From Voacanga thouarsii (taxonomy: Eukaryota > Streptophyta > Magnoliopsida > Gentianales > Apocynaceae): DNA of 64,000 bases. Numbering within the stretch: position 1 is the stretch's first letter; each line of letters opens with the position of its first letter. Positions 47,458 through 58,944 of the stretch are shown in pieces. The position numbers and the translations under genes are program-made. The stretch covers positions 1,550,001 through 1,614,000 of the forward strand of contig JANUWF010001218.1 of assembly GCA_026120185.1 (NCBI GenBank), given 5' to 3'. The notes beneath the pieces are model-generated. The model saw nothing but the letters and a program-made list of their open reading frames with translations, made no database searches and was not told where the DNA came from.

Positions 47458-49289
47458 TAGACTAGTTTATCTTATGTAATTATCAAATTTATTAATAAAA
47501 GAATTTATTCTCAAAATTTATTTGTGAATTTACATTTTAATTGTGCAGAATTTTTGTTTGAAAATGACCCATTCTGTTTAAATGATCCATGTGAATGATG
47601 ATCTTTCATAGTAAGGTATGGATTATGAGTTACTTAACACATAAATGTTTGTTCTTAACCGATTGATGAGAATGAGAATCCCATCATGTATAGGTTATTG
47701 TGTTATGAATTTCAAATGGGGAATGGCTTACCTTTAGCCAGTGAGTAGTTCACTCACTTCATAGCATGAGTGTATTTTAAATACGTAGAACAGGACCTGT
47801 AATAGTGATTTCTAAAAGTATTATTTAAAAGAAACCCAGACTAGTACTGCTACAGCGTGGACTAATACTCTACCGCTTGAGTATGAGTTGGTGGTCTGAC
47901 GAAATTAGAAGCATATACTTTGATATATTGTAGTTGAGGTTCTTTTGTAGAACTAATATACTTGTATGTTGGGTATATGCGATTAGTTAGTTAAAACAGA
48001 TTTGTACAAGATAGCTTCTACACTATATCGCCCCTTATGACTGTTCAAATGATCTAATTATCCAGGGCCCTAGGGAACATGACTTAGATATTTACTTTAG
48101 AATAGCTCCCTTGGAAAGTGAAAACATTCCAGGAATCGTGGATCATTGGACTAGAGGTCTAAGAATGGTAGATGTCTATTAGAGAGATGTTAGTACACTC
48201 TTCCTCTCTAAATGCACGGCGATGCGTAGAGGGGTATTTTAGTTATTACACCTATAGGTCGAAGACTTTGCTAACACAGCATTGTCCTTAGAGTCAATAT
48301 TTTCTTATGGTAATATTAAGAAATATTTAAAATGTAAAATATAGATATTTATATAGCAAGAGTATTTTGGTCATTTTAGTAGCCAAGGCGATGTGTCTTT
48401 TGGTCTCCAAAATGGACCCTAAGTCCTCAAAGATTTGGGTTAAGGAATTGGTCCTGATATTTATGGATTTTATTATATTTTATTAGTCTAATTTATTATT
48501 GGATTAGAATAAAATAAAAGATCCGAGAAAGAATATTTATTTTATCTAGTTTAATTGGTAAATTAATTATTCAGGGCCCAATGCTCAAATTGAATAATTA
48601 GAAAATTAATTTGGATATAAACTAGATAAAAGGTATAAAATTTTATATTGGTCTATTTGGGCTTGTTAATTATTTATTGGGCCATTTAATAAAGCCCAAA
48701 AAATAAATAATTAAAATTTATTATTTATGGGTGTTCAAATACAAGAATAAATAATTTTATCTGGCCCAATAAATAAGACCAAATGTAAAATAAAATTAAT
48801 ATATATTAATTTAATTAATTAAAAATATAAATATAAAAAAACACAGGATAGAACCCGTGTTGTTTCGCGTACAAGATAACAGAAAGCATGGATGCTTTCT
48901 GTTTGCACGCGGGTAGAGTCTCTCTCGAAGGATCTGCTGAAATGAATGAATATCAATCACAGAGACTTGGATTGGTGGATTGGACTTCAGCATTCAATTT
49001 TTTCACAGAGAGAAACCAAAACCCATTCACAGAGAAAGCTTTGGTGAAAGCTTATCAAAATCCAATCTTTAAGCATTCACCAACTGTGCTACGAGTACCA
49101 TTTCGAAAGATCGTAAGCTTCGCGTGAATGAGATGCAGTAGAAATTTGTAAGGACATGATCGAATAGCCTCAAGTATCCTTGTACAGACATCTACACCAG
49201 TGCGAAGAGGGCCATTCAATCACAGAGGTAAATTTTTCATTTTCCTAGCATACTTTCGTTTTGATGATTTTTGCCATTTTAAGCCTTCA
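47458..49289 (+). repeat. copia C LTR (5' LTR of the gag-pol copy), start truncated
   Basis: It begins at 'TAGACTAGTTTATC', about base 20 of the LTR seen complete at 54878, and runs to CCTTCA at 49289. It keeps the landmarks 'cagtgagtagttcactcac', 'gcgatgtgtcttttggtc' and 'aacccgtgttgtttcgcg'. Differences from the 3' LTR are numerous and mostly transitions, so the insertion is old. A primer-binding site follows two bases later. Confidence 0.9.
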
Positions 49290-49291
49290 AT

Positions 49292-49303
49292 TGGTATCAG
49301 AGC
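49292..49303 (+). other. copia C primer-binding site (tRNA-iMet)
   Basis: TGGTATCAGAGC is complementary to the 3' end of initiator Met tRNA, the normal primer of plant copia elements. It lies two bases after the LTR end CA. Confidence 0.95.
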
Positions 49304-51039
49304 TATGGTTTGGCAAATGTAGGAAGCATGTAAGGCTTAACTAAAACAAAAAAAAATATTTGGTTTGGTTGAAATCGGTGATCCTTCAGGTTTACTGGTA
49401 TGGGTAGTTTCACTATAAGTTTCGTGAGTGGAAGTATAGGAATAATATATTTTACATACTTTCATAGATATCATGTAAGTCCAATACTTTTAAGGGCATA
49501 TGCACTTGTTTGGATGAGTTTTGATTGAAAATGGAGGAAAAAATCGAAACCAATACGCAGAAGAAATTTTAGAGAAGAAGGTACTGTACAATCCAGTCGA
49601 GCCGAGTGGAGCCGTCAAAGCCAAGCCACCTGCAAATTTGAGAGGAGCCGTGAGCCACGGCCCCAAGCCATGCATGGCTCAAAGCTGGCGAGGAAAGCTT
49701 CCTCGCGAAAGCCTCAACTTTACCTTCCACAAGGAAGCAATTCTCCAATTTGCAAACGCAAATTGGAAATTGCACCGATTAGCAATTTTGACAGCAGCAA
49801 GAGGCGGGTCTCGATCGAGTTGCCGGCACCCACCCGGATCCGGCCCATGGGTTTTCCCATGGGCCGTGATCTAGTGTGACGAGTGCACTAGACCCAACCC
49901 AAATAAAAAAAAATTTTAATTTTTGGTCTCATACTAGGCGAATTTTTTTTTATTACAATAGTTAATATTCTTTTAATATTTTGCATGAAAAATAATAGTA
50001 CAGGAAATTTATGATTAAATAAGACCATTAATTAATGTATTTAATTCTATTATTTGGACACATATGTTAAATAGAAAAGTATGAAAACGTTTATAGTTTT
50101 CTAACATGCTTATTTCTTTTTGTACTCTATGTGCGCGTTTTCTTAAAGACTAAAGTCTTTGGGAATTTTGACAAAGACAAATATTTTTCTTAAATCAAAT
50201 GGTTAATTTTAATTCGAACAAAAATTAATTCTTAGATATTTTCTCAAAAGATTTTATCCTTAACATAGAAAATATATTGGAATTAGATATTTTTGTGAAT
50301 TAAAATAGAAAACTATTTTGCTTAATTTTTAACAAGAAAGATTGTTTTTGTCAAATTAAACTTGAAATCAAAATCTCTCGAAAGTTTTATTAGACATTTT
50401 TTAAATTATTAAGTTTATTAACTTAAATAAAATTAATTCATGAAATTTTCTCAAAGGGTATAAACCTTGACATAGAAATTTTATGGGTTTAGATATTTTA
50501 TTTTGAGTGAAAAGAAAACTTAATTGAAATTTTCAAGAAAAACTCTTATTTTAAAATACTAAGTGGGAGAAGAGTTCTAACGGCTCCATGGCTTCCATCA
50601 CGATCCTCATTAAAGATCGTGAGTCCTATCGTGTCATCTTGAGAGTGAACTCATATAGGATAGGGATACCACAAGGATCTAGAACTAATAGATAGATGTA
50701 ATTAATAACTCGGGACACGTGCTATGATCGGTCAACCCACGTTGGAGGTTATAATGCGAGGAATGTCTATAGGAAATAAGAAGAAACAGTCATCCCACGA
50801 TGAAGTTATCTTCTAGATCATTACCTATAAGGGAAATTAATTTGTGGTGGTTAATACACTTAGCTTAGAAAATTATTAATCTTCCCAAGAAACTATGTCA
50901 GTTTTTCGAAGAGCCAAATTAATCGTATTAAAGATAATAATGATAGGGTTAACTATTATCGGATTTAATATGAGGATAAAGTCACAAATTATTTTGTTTT
51001 TCACAAACTAATTTTTCTTTTATTTTTTATTTTTCAAAA
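49304..51039 (+). other. copia C untranslated leader
   Basis: A 1.7-kb leader, long for a copia element. A GC-rich patch (49590-49875) holds a 117-codon plus-strand frame starting at 49521 (MIENGGKNRNQYAEEI, then Pro/Arg-rich). No known domain is seen, and stops lie downstream of it. The rest is AT-rich. Confidence 0.6.
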
Positions 51040-54000
51040 ATGGTTGGTAGAGGTTCTTTCAGTCCTTTGGCCGTTATTCTCCGTGAGAATAAGTTAACGG
51101 GTCCGAATTATATGAACTGGAAAAGAAACTTAGAAATAATACTCACTGCTGATGAGTATAAGTATGTCCTCTTTGAAACCTGCCCTACTATTAGGGAGGG
51201 TTCCACCGCAAAAGAATGTGAGGCTGAAAAAGTATGGAAAAAGGCCAACGAAATGATTCAATGCTACATATTAGCTTCCATGTCTAATGTGCTCCAGTTA
51301 AAACACGAGCACATGGCCACTACATATAACATTAGCCAATCATTAGCCACGATATTCTCCAATAAGAGCCAACTCGCAATGTAGGAAGCTCTTAGGACGA
51401 TCATAAACACTAAGATGGCTAGGAGAGTATTAGTCAGGGAGTATATACTCAAAATGATTACTACTTTCGAGGAAGTGGAAGCTTAGGGGCTGTTATTGAC
51501 CCCAAAAGCCAAGTGGACATGGTTCTCAAATCTCTGCCGGGCTTTTTTACTCAGTTCAAGTTGAACTACAATATGAACAAATTAAACATGACTTTAACTG
51601 AGTTAATGAAAAAGCTCCAGAACTAGGCCCAAGCCCAGAAAGTTCAAGAAGAAGAAGGAAAACGCACATGCCCAGCCTAAGAACCAGCCCAACAAGCTCA
51701 AAGGCAAATGCTTCAAATGCGGGTAGAAGGGACACTGGAAAAATGAGTGTCCAAAACTTCAGGTCAAGAAAAATCCTACAGGTATTATTCTATATCTAGA
51801 GTCTATTTCAATGGTTGGATCAACTTTCACTTAGATTGTTGATTCTGGTACCACTGATCATATCTATAACTCCTTGCAGGAATTTAGGAAGATAAAAAGA
51901 CTCCAGATGGGCGAGCATGGACTACGAGTAGGGAAATGGAGCATGAGTATGGGCCCTTGTAGTGGGAGAGCAGAATCTTGTTCTTTATTGTAATAAAATA
52001 GTTGTATTAAGGGATATTTTATATGTACCCGATTTTAGACATAATTTAATTTTAGTTGCAAAGCTAATAAATTATGGATATTCTATTTCTTTCTATTCTG
52101 GTATTACTATTAGTAGAAATGAAGAAGTTTTATGTACAGGGTATTCTTTTTAAATCCTATAAACAATCAAATAAATAACGCTCAATCTGAACCTTTAAGT
52201 AAGAAGAGAAAGACCAATGCCAATGACTCATATATTTGGCATCTAAGGTTGGGCCATATTTACTCAACTAAGATTTAAAGGTTAATCCATGATGGGTCGT
52301 TGGGTTCATTAAGATTGGAAAATTAGCCTCAGTGTGAATCTTGCCTTATAGAAAAAATGACCAAAAGGTCGTTTATCCAAAAAGCTGATAGAGTCAAGAA
52401 GATATTGGATCTTGTTCATACTGATATGTGTGTTCATTTGTCTACTCAAGCTAGAGGGGGCTTTGAGTACTTCATCACTTTCACGGATGAATGTACAAGA
52501 TTTGGTTATATTTACCTGATAAGGCGTAAGTTGGCTCTTTTGACAAGTTCAAAGAGTTTAAGGCTAAAGTGAAGCATCGGGCAGGTAAACTGATCAAAAT
52601 CTTACTATCAGATCGTAGTAGAGAATACCTCCTCGGTAAGTTTAAGGATTATATGGTACATCATGGAATAGTATCCCAACTCTCTGTGCTGGGTACACCC
52701 AAGCAAAATGGAGTAGTTGAGAGAAGGAATAAGACATTAATGGAAATGGTCCAAAGCATGATGTCTCATATTACTTTTCTGATCTCTTTTTGGGGATATG
52801 CCTTAGAAACAGCGGCATACATTTTGAACTTGGTGCCTTCCAAGTCATTACCTAGAACACCCTATGAGATGTGGATTAGACATAAGCCAAGTCTAAATCA
52901 TCTCAGGATATGGGACTATCCAACTTATATACTGATCTAGGGAGACAAGCTAGAACCAAGATTAAAATTATGTTATTTTGTCGGGTAGGGACAAAAAGAG
53001 GTTACTTTTATCATCCCAAGGAACAGAAAGTACTAGTAAGTACTAATACTAGATACTTAGAGGATGATCAAAGTACTTCCACTAAAGGTTCAATAAGATT
53101 AGAACTCGAAAAGAAGTTATCTTCGGAATCAACTTCTTCATACCCGATTATGGAACAAGAAGAGGCACAACCTCAAAAACCTATACAAACAGAGTTTCAT
53201 CGTAGTGGGAAGATATCTAGAGTCCCAGAAAGATAGGTAGGAGAGGCTTTCGAGCTGGTCTCTGACCATCAGGAACAAGATCCCACTAGATACGAAGAAT
53301 CTATTGCTGATGCCAATGCAGATCTATGGCATGAAAAAAATAAAAATCGAGATTGAGTCTATGTACTTCTATCAGGTTTGAGATCTTGTAGCTTCACCTG
53401 AAGGGATAAAAGTCATTGGGTGTAAGTGGCTATACAAGAGGAAAAGATGAGTGGATGGAAAGATGGAAACCTTCTAAACTAAGCTTGTGACGAAAGGGTA
53501 TACTCAGAAAGAGGGAATCGATTATAATGAAACATTTTCCCCGATAGCCATGCTTAAGTCTATCCGTATCCTCTTTGCCATTGTATGTCATTACGATTAT
53601 GAGATATGGTAAATGGATGTCAAGATGGCATTTCTTAATGACCATCTTAACGAAGACATTTATATGTCCCAACTTGAAGGTTTTATTGCTAAAGGCAAAA
53701 AACATATGGTCTACAAGCTTAAGAAGTCTATTTATGGACTTAAGCAGGCATCTAGAACATGGAACATTCATTTTGATGAGACTGTAAAGTCTTATAGTTT
53801 CATTCAAAATGAGGATGAACCATACATGTACAGGAAATTGGAAGGCATAAATATAGTTTTTCTTGTCCTATATGTGGATGACATTCTACTCATTGGGAAT
53901 GATGTAGGGACATTGTCATTTACAAAGATTTGGCTATCTAGTCAATTTAGTATGAAGGATTTGGAAGAAGTTAGTTACATTTTCAGGATTAAGCTTCTTA

Positions 54001-54850
54001 TAAATAGGAAATAGAGAATGTTAGGATTATTCCAAGCGACATACCTTGACAAGATGTTGGCTAAGTTTAGCATGAACTCATGCAAGGGAGCTCTAATCCC
54101 TTGCAGATATGGGTTGTCTTTTTATTTTAAGGACTGTCCTAAGTCTCAAGAGGAAAAAGACAGGATGAGTAGGATTCCCTATACTTCGGTAATGGAAAGT
54201 CTCATATACGCCATACTGTGTACTAGGACAAATATCTACTTTGCCGTAGGCGTAGTTAGTAGATATCAGTCAAATCCTGGGGAGGTTCATTAGTAAGCTG
54301 TAAAACATATTCTTAAGTACCTTTTATAGTACGAAAAACTATATACTGGTTTACAGGGCTGATGACTTGGTTCCTACTGGATACACAAACTCAGATTTTC
54401 AGGTAAATAAAGATGAGAGAAAATTTACTAATGGATATGTCTTCATCTCGTCTGAATGAGCTGTTTCATAGCAGACTATCAAGCAATCTTATATTACTGA
54501 CTCAACCATGGAAACTAAGTATGTGGCAACTTCGGAAGCATCCAAAGAAACACTCTGACTCCTGAAATTCCTTTCAAAACTTGAAGTTGTGCCACACATG
54601 GACAAACTGATTGTGGTGTATTGCTACAACTCTGGAGTAGTCTCGCAATCCAAAGAACCCAGGAACTACAAGAAGGGGAAGCACATCTAAAGGAAGTACC
54701 ATCTAATACGGGATTTTATTCAGAGACGAAAAATTATGGTGGAACAGATAGCCTCTAAGAACAGCCTAGCAGATCCCTTCACCAAGCCTTTGACTGAGAG
54801 AGTTTTTAAGAGACACTTAGATGCCATAGGAGTGGTCACCTACGAATTTT
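51040..54850 (+). pseudogene. copia C gag-pol, broken
   Basis: The polyprotein order is intact but frames are broken. Gag starts at 51040 (MVGRGSFSPLAVILRENKL, YMNWKRNLEIIL), with stops at 51382 and 51484. The zinc knuckle near 51705-51750 (KCFKCG, stop, KGHWKNECPK) has a stop inside. The protease motif DSGTTDHI starts at 51841. The integrase zinc region (WHLRLGHI ... CESC) lies near 52230-52345, and the integrase core (LSDRSREYL, GVVERRNKTLMEM) at 52590-52750. The reverse transcriptase spans 53440-54020 with YVDD at 53871-53882. RNase H pieces run to about 54850 (METKYVATSEASKE). At least ten stops or frameshifts are present, so it is inactive. Confidence 0.92.
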
Positions 54851-54866
54851 CTTAGTCTTAGAGTGC

Positions 54867-54877
54867 AAGTGGGAGAT
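54867..54877 (+). other. copia C polypurine tract
   Basis: AAGTGGGAGAT directly precedes the 3' LTR start TGTTGG at 54878. Confidence 0.85.
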
Positions 54878-56731
54878 TGTTGGAATATATATCCTTTAGA
54901 CTAGTTTATCTGATATAATTATCGAATTTATTAATAAAAGAATTTATTCTTAAAATTTATTTATGAATTTACATTTATTTGTACACGATTTTCATTTGGA
55001 AATGACCCATTCTGTTTAAGTAAGTGGTCCATGTGAATGGTGATTTTTCACAGTAAGGTATGGATCACGGGTTACGTAACACATAAATGTTTGTTTTTAA
55101 CCGATTGATGAGAATGAGAATCTCATCATGTATAGGTTATTGTGTTATGATTTTCAAATGGGGAATGGCTTACTTTTAGCCAGTAAGTAGTCCACTCACT
55201 TCATAGCATGAGTGTATTTCAAATACGTAGAACAGGACTTGTAATAGTAGTTTCTAAAAGTACTATTTAAAAGAAACCCAAACATTACTACTACAGCGTG
55301 AACTAATACTCTACCGCTTGAGTATGAGTTGGTCGTCTGACGAAACTAGAAGCATATACTTTGATATATTGTAATTGAGGTTCTTTTGTAGAGCTAATAT
55401 ACTTATATGTTGAGTATATATGATTAGTTAGTTAAGAAAGACTTGTACAAGATAATTTCTACGCTATATCGCCCTTTGTTACTGTTCAAATGATCAAATT
55501 ATCCAGGGCCTTAGAAAACATGACTTGGATATTTACTTTAAGATAGCTCCCTTGGAAAGTGAAAACATTCCAAGAGTCATGGATCATTGGATTAGAAGTC
55601 TAAGGGTGGTAGATGTCTATTAGAGAGATGTTAGTACACTCTTCCTCTCTAAATGCACGGCGATGCGTAGAGGGGTATTTTAGTCATTACACCTATAGGT
55701 CGAAGACTTTGCTAACACAACATTGTCCTTAGAGTCAATATTTTCTTATGATGATATTAAGAAATATTTAAAATGTAAAATATAGCTATTTATATAGCAG
55801 GGGTATTTTGATCATTTTAGTAGTTAAGGCGATGTGTCTTTTAGTCCCCAAAATGGCCCTTCAGTCCTGAAAGATTTGGATTAAGGAATTGGTCTTGATA
55901 TTTATGGACTTTATTATATTTTATTAGTCTGATTTATTATTGGACTAGAATAAAATAAAAATTCCGAGAAAGAGTATCTATTTTATCTAGTTTAATTGGT
56001 TAATTAATTATTCAGGGTCCAAGGCCCAAATTGAATAATTAGAAAATTAATTTGGATATAAACTAGATAAAAGGTATAAAATTTTATATTGGTCTATTTG
56101 GGCTATTTAATTAAGCCCAGAAAATAAATAATTAAAATTTATTGTTTATGGGTGTTCAAATTCAAGAATAAATAATTTTATCTGGCCCAATAAATAAGAC
56201 TAAAGGTAAAATAAAATTAATATATATTAAATTAATTAATTATTAATTTAATTAATTAAAATAAAAACTAAAAAAAATAACACGGGATGGAACCCGTGTT
56301 GTTTCGCATGCAAGATAACAGAAAGCATGGATACTTTCTGTTTGCACGTGGGTGGAGTCTCTCTCGGAGAATCTGCTAAAATGAATGAATATCAATCATA
56401 GAGGCTTTGATTGGTGGATTGGGCTTCGGCATTCAATTTTCATTTCACAGAAAGAAACCAAAACCCATTCACAGAAAAAGCTTCAGTGAAAGCTTATCAA
56501 AACCCAATTTTCAAGTATTCACCGGCTGTGCTACGAGCACCATTTCGGAAGATCGAATGCTTTGCGTGAATGAGACGTAGTAAACGTTTGCAATGACGTA
56601 ATCGAATAGCCTCAAGTATCCTTGTACAGACATCTACACCAGTATGAAGAAGGTCATTCAATCACAGAGGTAAATTTTTCGTTTTTCTAATATGCTTTCG
56701 TTTTAATGATTTTAGCCATTTTAAGCCTTCA
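54878..56731 (+). repeat. copia C 3' LTR, 1854 bp
   Basis: Complete: it starts TGTTGGAATATATATCC and ends AAGCCTTCA. It matches 47458-49289 along its length. Copia B sequence resumes immediately after it with caata, the copy of the 5-bp target site. Confidence 0.92.
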
Positions 56732-57452
56732 CAATAAACATGCAATCAGATGTTTTAGAACCTATGTTCCGTTTCTTATTTTGACCCCACACTTTCAAGT
56801 ATTTCAAATTAGGTGCATAACCTTTCCATTACTCATAAGGTGTCTTACCAGTTTTTTTTATGTGGAATCCTATTTTGTAAATGACATGCAGATAAAATAG
56901 CTTCACCCCACAAATTGTTAGGTGTAGAGGAACTAACTAACATAGAGTTCATCATTTCTTTAAGAGTTCTATTTTTCCTCTCAACTACACCATTAGATTC
57001 AGGTGAATAAGGTGGAGTTATCTCATGAATGATGCCTTCTTTCTCACAAAATTCATCTAAGGCAAAGTATTCTCCATCTCTATCAGATCTAACCCTCTTA
57101 ATTTTCTTATTAAGTTGGATTTCTACTTTAGTTTTATAAGACAGAAAAGCAGAAAATGCATCATCTTTATTCCTAAGTAAATATAACTTAGTGAATCTAA
57201 AAAAATCATCAATAAAGATCACATAATATTTCTTACCTCCTCTAGTCATAGTTTACTTCAAATCACCTAAGTTTGTATGAATTAGGTTTAATAAATCCAT
57301 TTCTCTATTAACAGGAAAAAATATCTTTTTAGTTATCTTAGTCTTGGAACATATTTGACATTTTTCCATACAAGAGGAATAAATACAAAAATCAAATCAA
57401 GAGAATGCATTTTTTTTAAGATAACGAAAATTAACATAAAGGAATCAATAAT

Positions 57453-57484
<32 letters not shown>

Positions 57485-58886
57485 AAGAAGAAGAAGAAGC
57501 ATTTTTATTTATCACATTGGCAACAGTAAGTACAAAGAGTCCCTAATTAAAGTATCCCTTTTCCACAAAAGTATTACCTTTAGTCATGACAATCTTGTCA
57601 GACTCAAAGAATACTTTTACCCCCAATTTTTCCAACAAAGCCATAGAAACAAGATTAACTCTAATTGTTGGAACATGCAGTATATCATTAAGGACTAAAG
57701 GTTTCCCTAAAGTAAGTTTTAGAATCACTTTTCCTTTTCTTAGAACTTTTTCAGTTCTCGAATCTCCAAGATAGACTACTTCATCATCATTTCCTACAAA
57801 TTTGTAAGAGGAAAAAGCTTCTCGATTTGTACAAATATGTCGAGTAACCCTAGAGTCTATCACCTATTCTTTAATATTTGCCACAATGTCCACTTGAGAA
57901 ATGACCACAATAATTACACCATCTCCTTCAACCATATTGGCTTTTGGTTTAGGAGGATTGTCATTTCTCACTCTTTTCATACATTGTGATGCATGATGTC
58001 CTGATTTTTCACAAATAAAAAAGGAGCCTTTCTTTTTCTCGAAGTTGGTATTAGAAATTTTGGATTTGTAATCATGGAATTTATTATCGTACCTTTTGAA
58101 AGAATTACCTTGTACTAGATTTGCCTTCAATCCCATTTCTTTTGCTTTGGCAGCATTCACTGCCTTCTTGTTGGTGTCCTTGATCAGGATATATATCATG
58201 AGCTCATCTAAGGAGAGACATATGTGCTTGTGTTTTAAGCTGTTTTTGTAGTCATTCTAAGTTTCTGGTAACTTTTCAATCAATATACCTACAATAAATT
58301 TTTCTAGTAGCACTATCTCTTCAACTTTAAGTTCTTCTACCGATTTTTTGTACAAGTTGATTTGAGTTTTTATCTCTTTCACAATTGTCATTTGCTACCA
58401 GTAATATATTCCAACTATGAACTTTTGCTTGGTAGCATCTTTCGCAATGTATTGTTTGATAAGAGAGTCCCAAATGCCTTCTGCTTCTTTGCAATGTGCA
58501 TAGACATCAAACAAATTGCTAGATAAAGTTTCTAAAATAATATGTCTACAAACCTTATTTGCATAAACCCATGCTTCTTGAACTTTGGATTCAGAAGTTG
58601 ATAATGGTATGGGCTCAGTTAGTGCATGTGCAACTCCATGAAGATCGATTAGGGAGCAGACTCGTTCTTGTCATCTTTTGAAATTTTGTTCAACAAAAGT
58701 TTTAATGTTGGAGACATCCGAAAATGGCTTAGCATACATGATCGGAAGCGGTACTCTGGTTGTTAGCATAATAAATGGTTGAGTTGAAGCCATAGCGGTC
58801 GTAGTGGTTACGGAACCATCTCCGTTAATAGAAATGTTGGTAGGAATAGGAACATTAGATGAAGCTATAGTTCTTTAGAATGTAGG
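56732..58886 (-). pseudogene. copia B gag and front half of pol, broken
   Basis: Reading down from about 58790, gag starts at MASTQPFIML and runs to a zinc knuckle near 57985-58020 (FFICEKSGHHASQC), whose first Cys is replaced by Phe. The protease at 57863-57543 reads DSRVTRHI where the family has DSG, so its active-site Gly is lost. The integrase core spans 57249-56845 (FIDDFFRFTKLYLL, SDRDGEYF, SPESNGVVERKNRTLKEMM). It then breaks off at 56732 within the conserved FIGY block, which resumes at 34745 on the far side of copia C. Stops occur near 58670, 58395, 58248 and 57864. Confidence 0.88.
57455..57499. repeat. (GAA)15 microsatellite
   Basis: 45 bases of pure GAA inside the copia B relic. 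On the minus strand it gives a Ser run, which is not part of the original protein. Confidence 0.95.
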
Positions 58887-58944
58887 AAAAATATAAAAAA
58901 ATAGAAGAATTAATGGAAACGAACAAAGGCTTGAGTCGTATTGA
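58887..58944 (-). repeat. copia B 5' LTR stub
   Basis: 'aaatagaagaattaatgg', 'aaaggcttgagtcgtatt' and neighbouring bases match the terminal 58 bases of the LTR at 31931. The rest of the LTR is missing, and copia A coding sequence begins directly at about 58945. No primer site is visible at its inner end. Confidence 0.7.

Noticed and set aside
49521..49874. captured host gene in the copia leader
   Set aside because: No recognisable protein similarity. Kept only as an observation.
57333..57515. serine-rich 60-codon protein
   Set aside because: The Ser run comes from the GAA microsatellite on the opposite strand within copia B.
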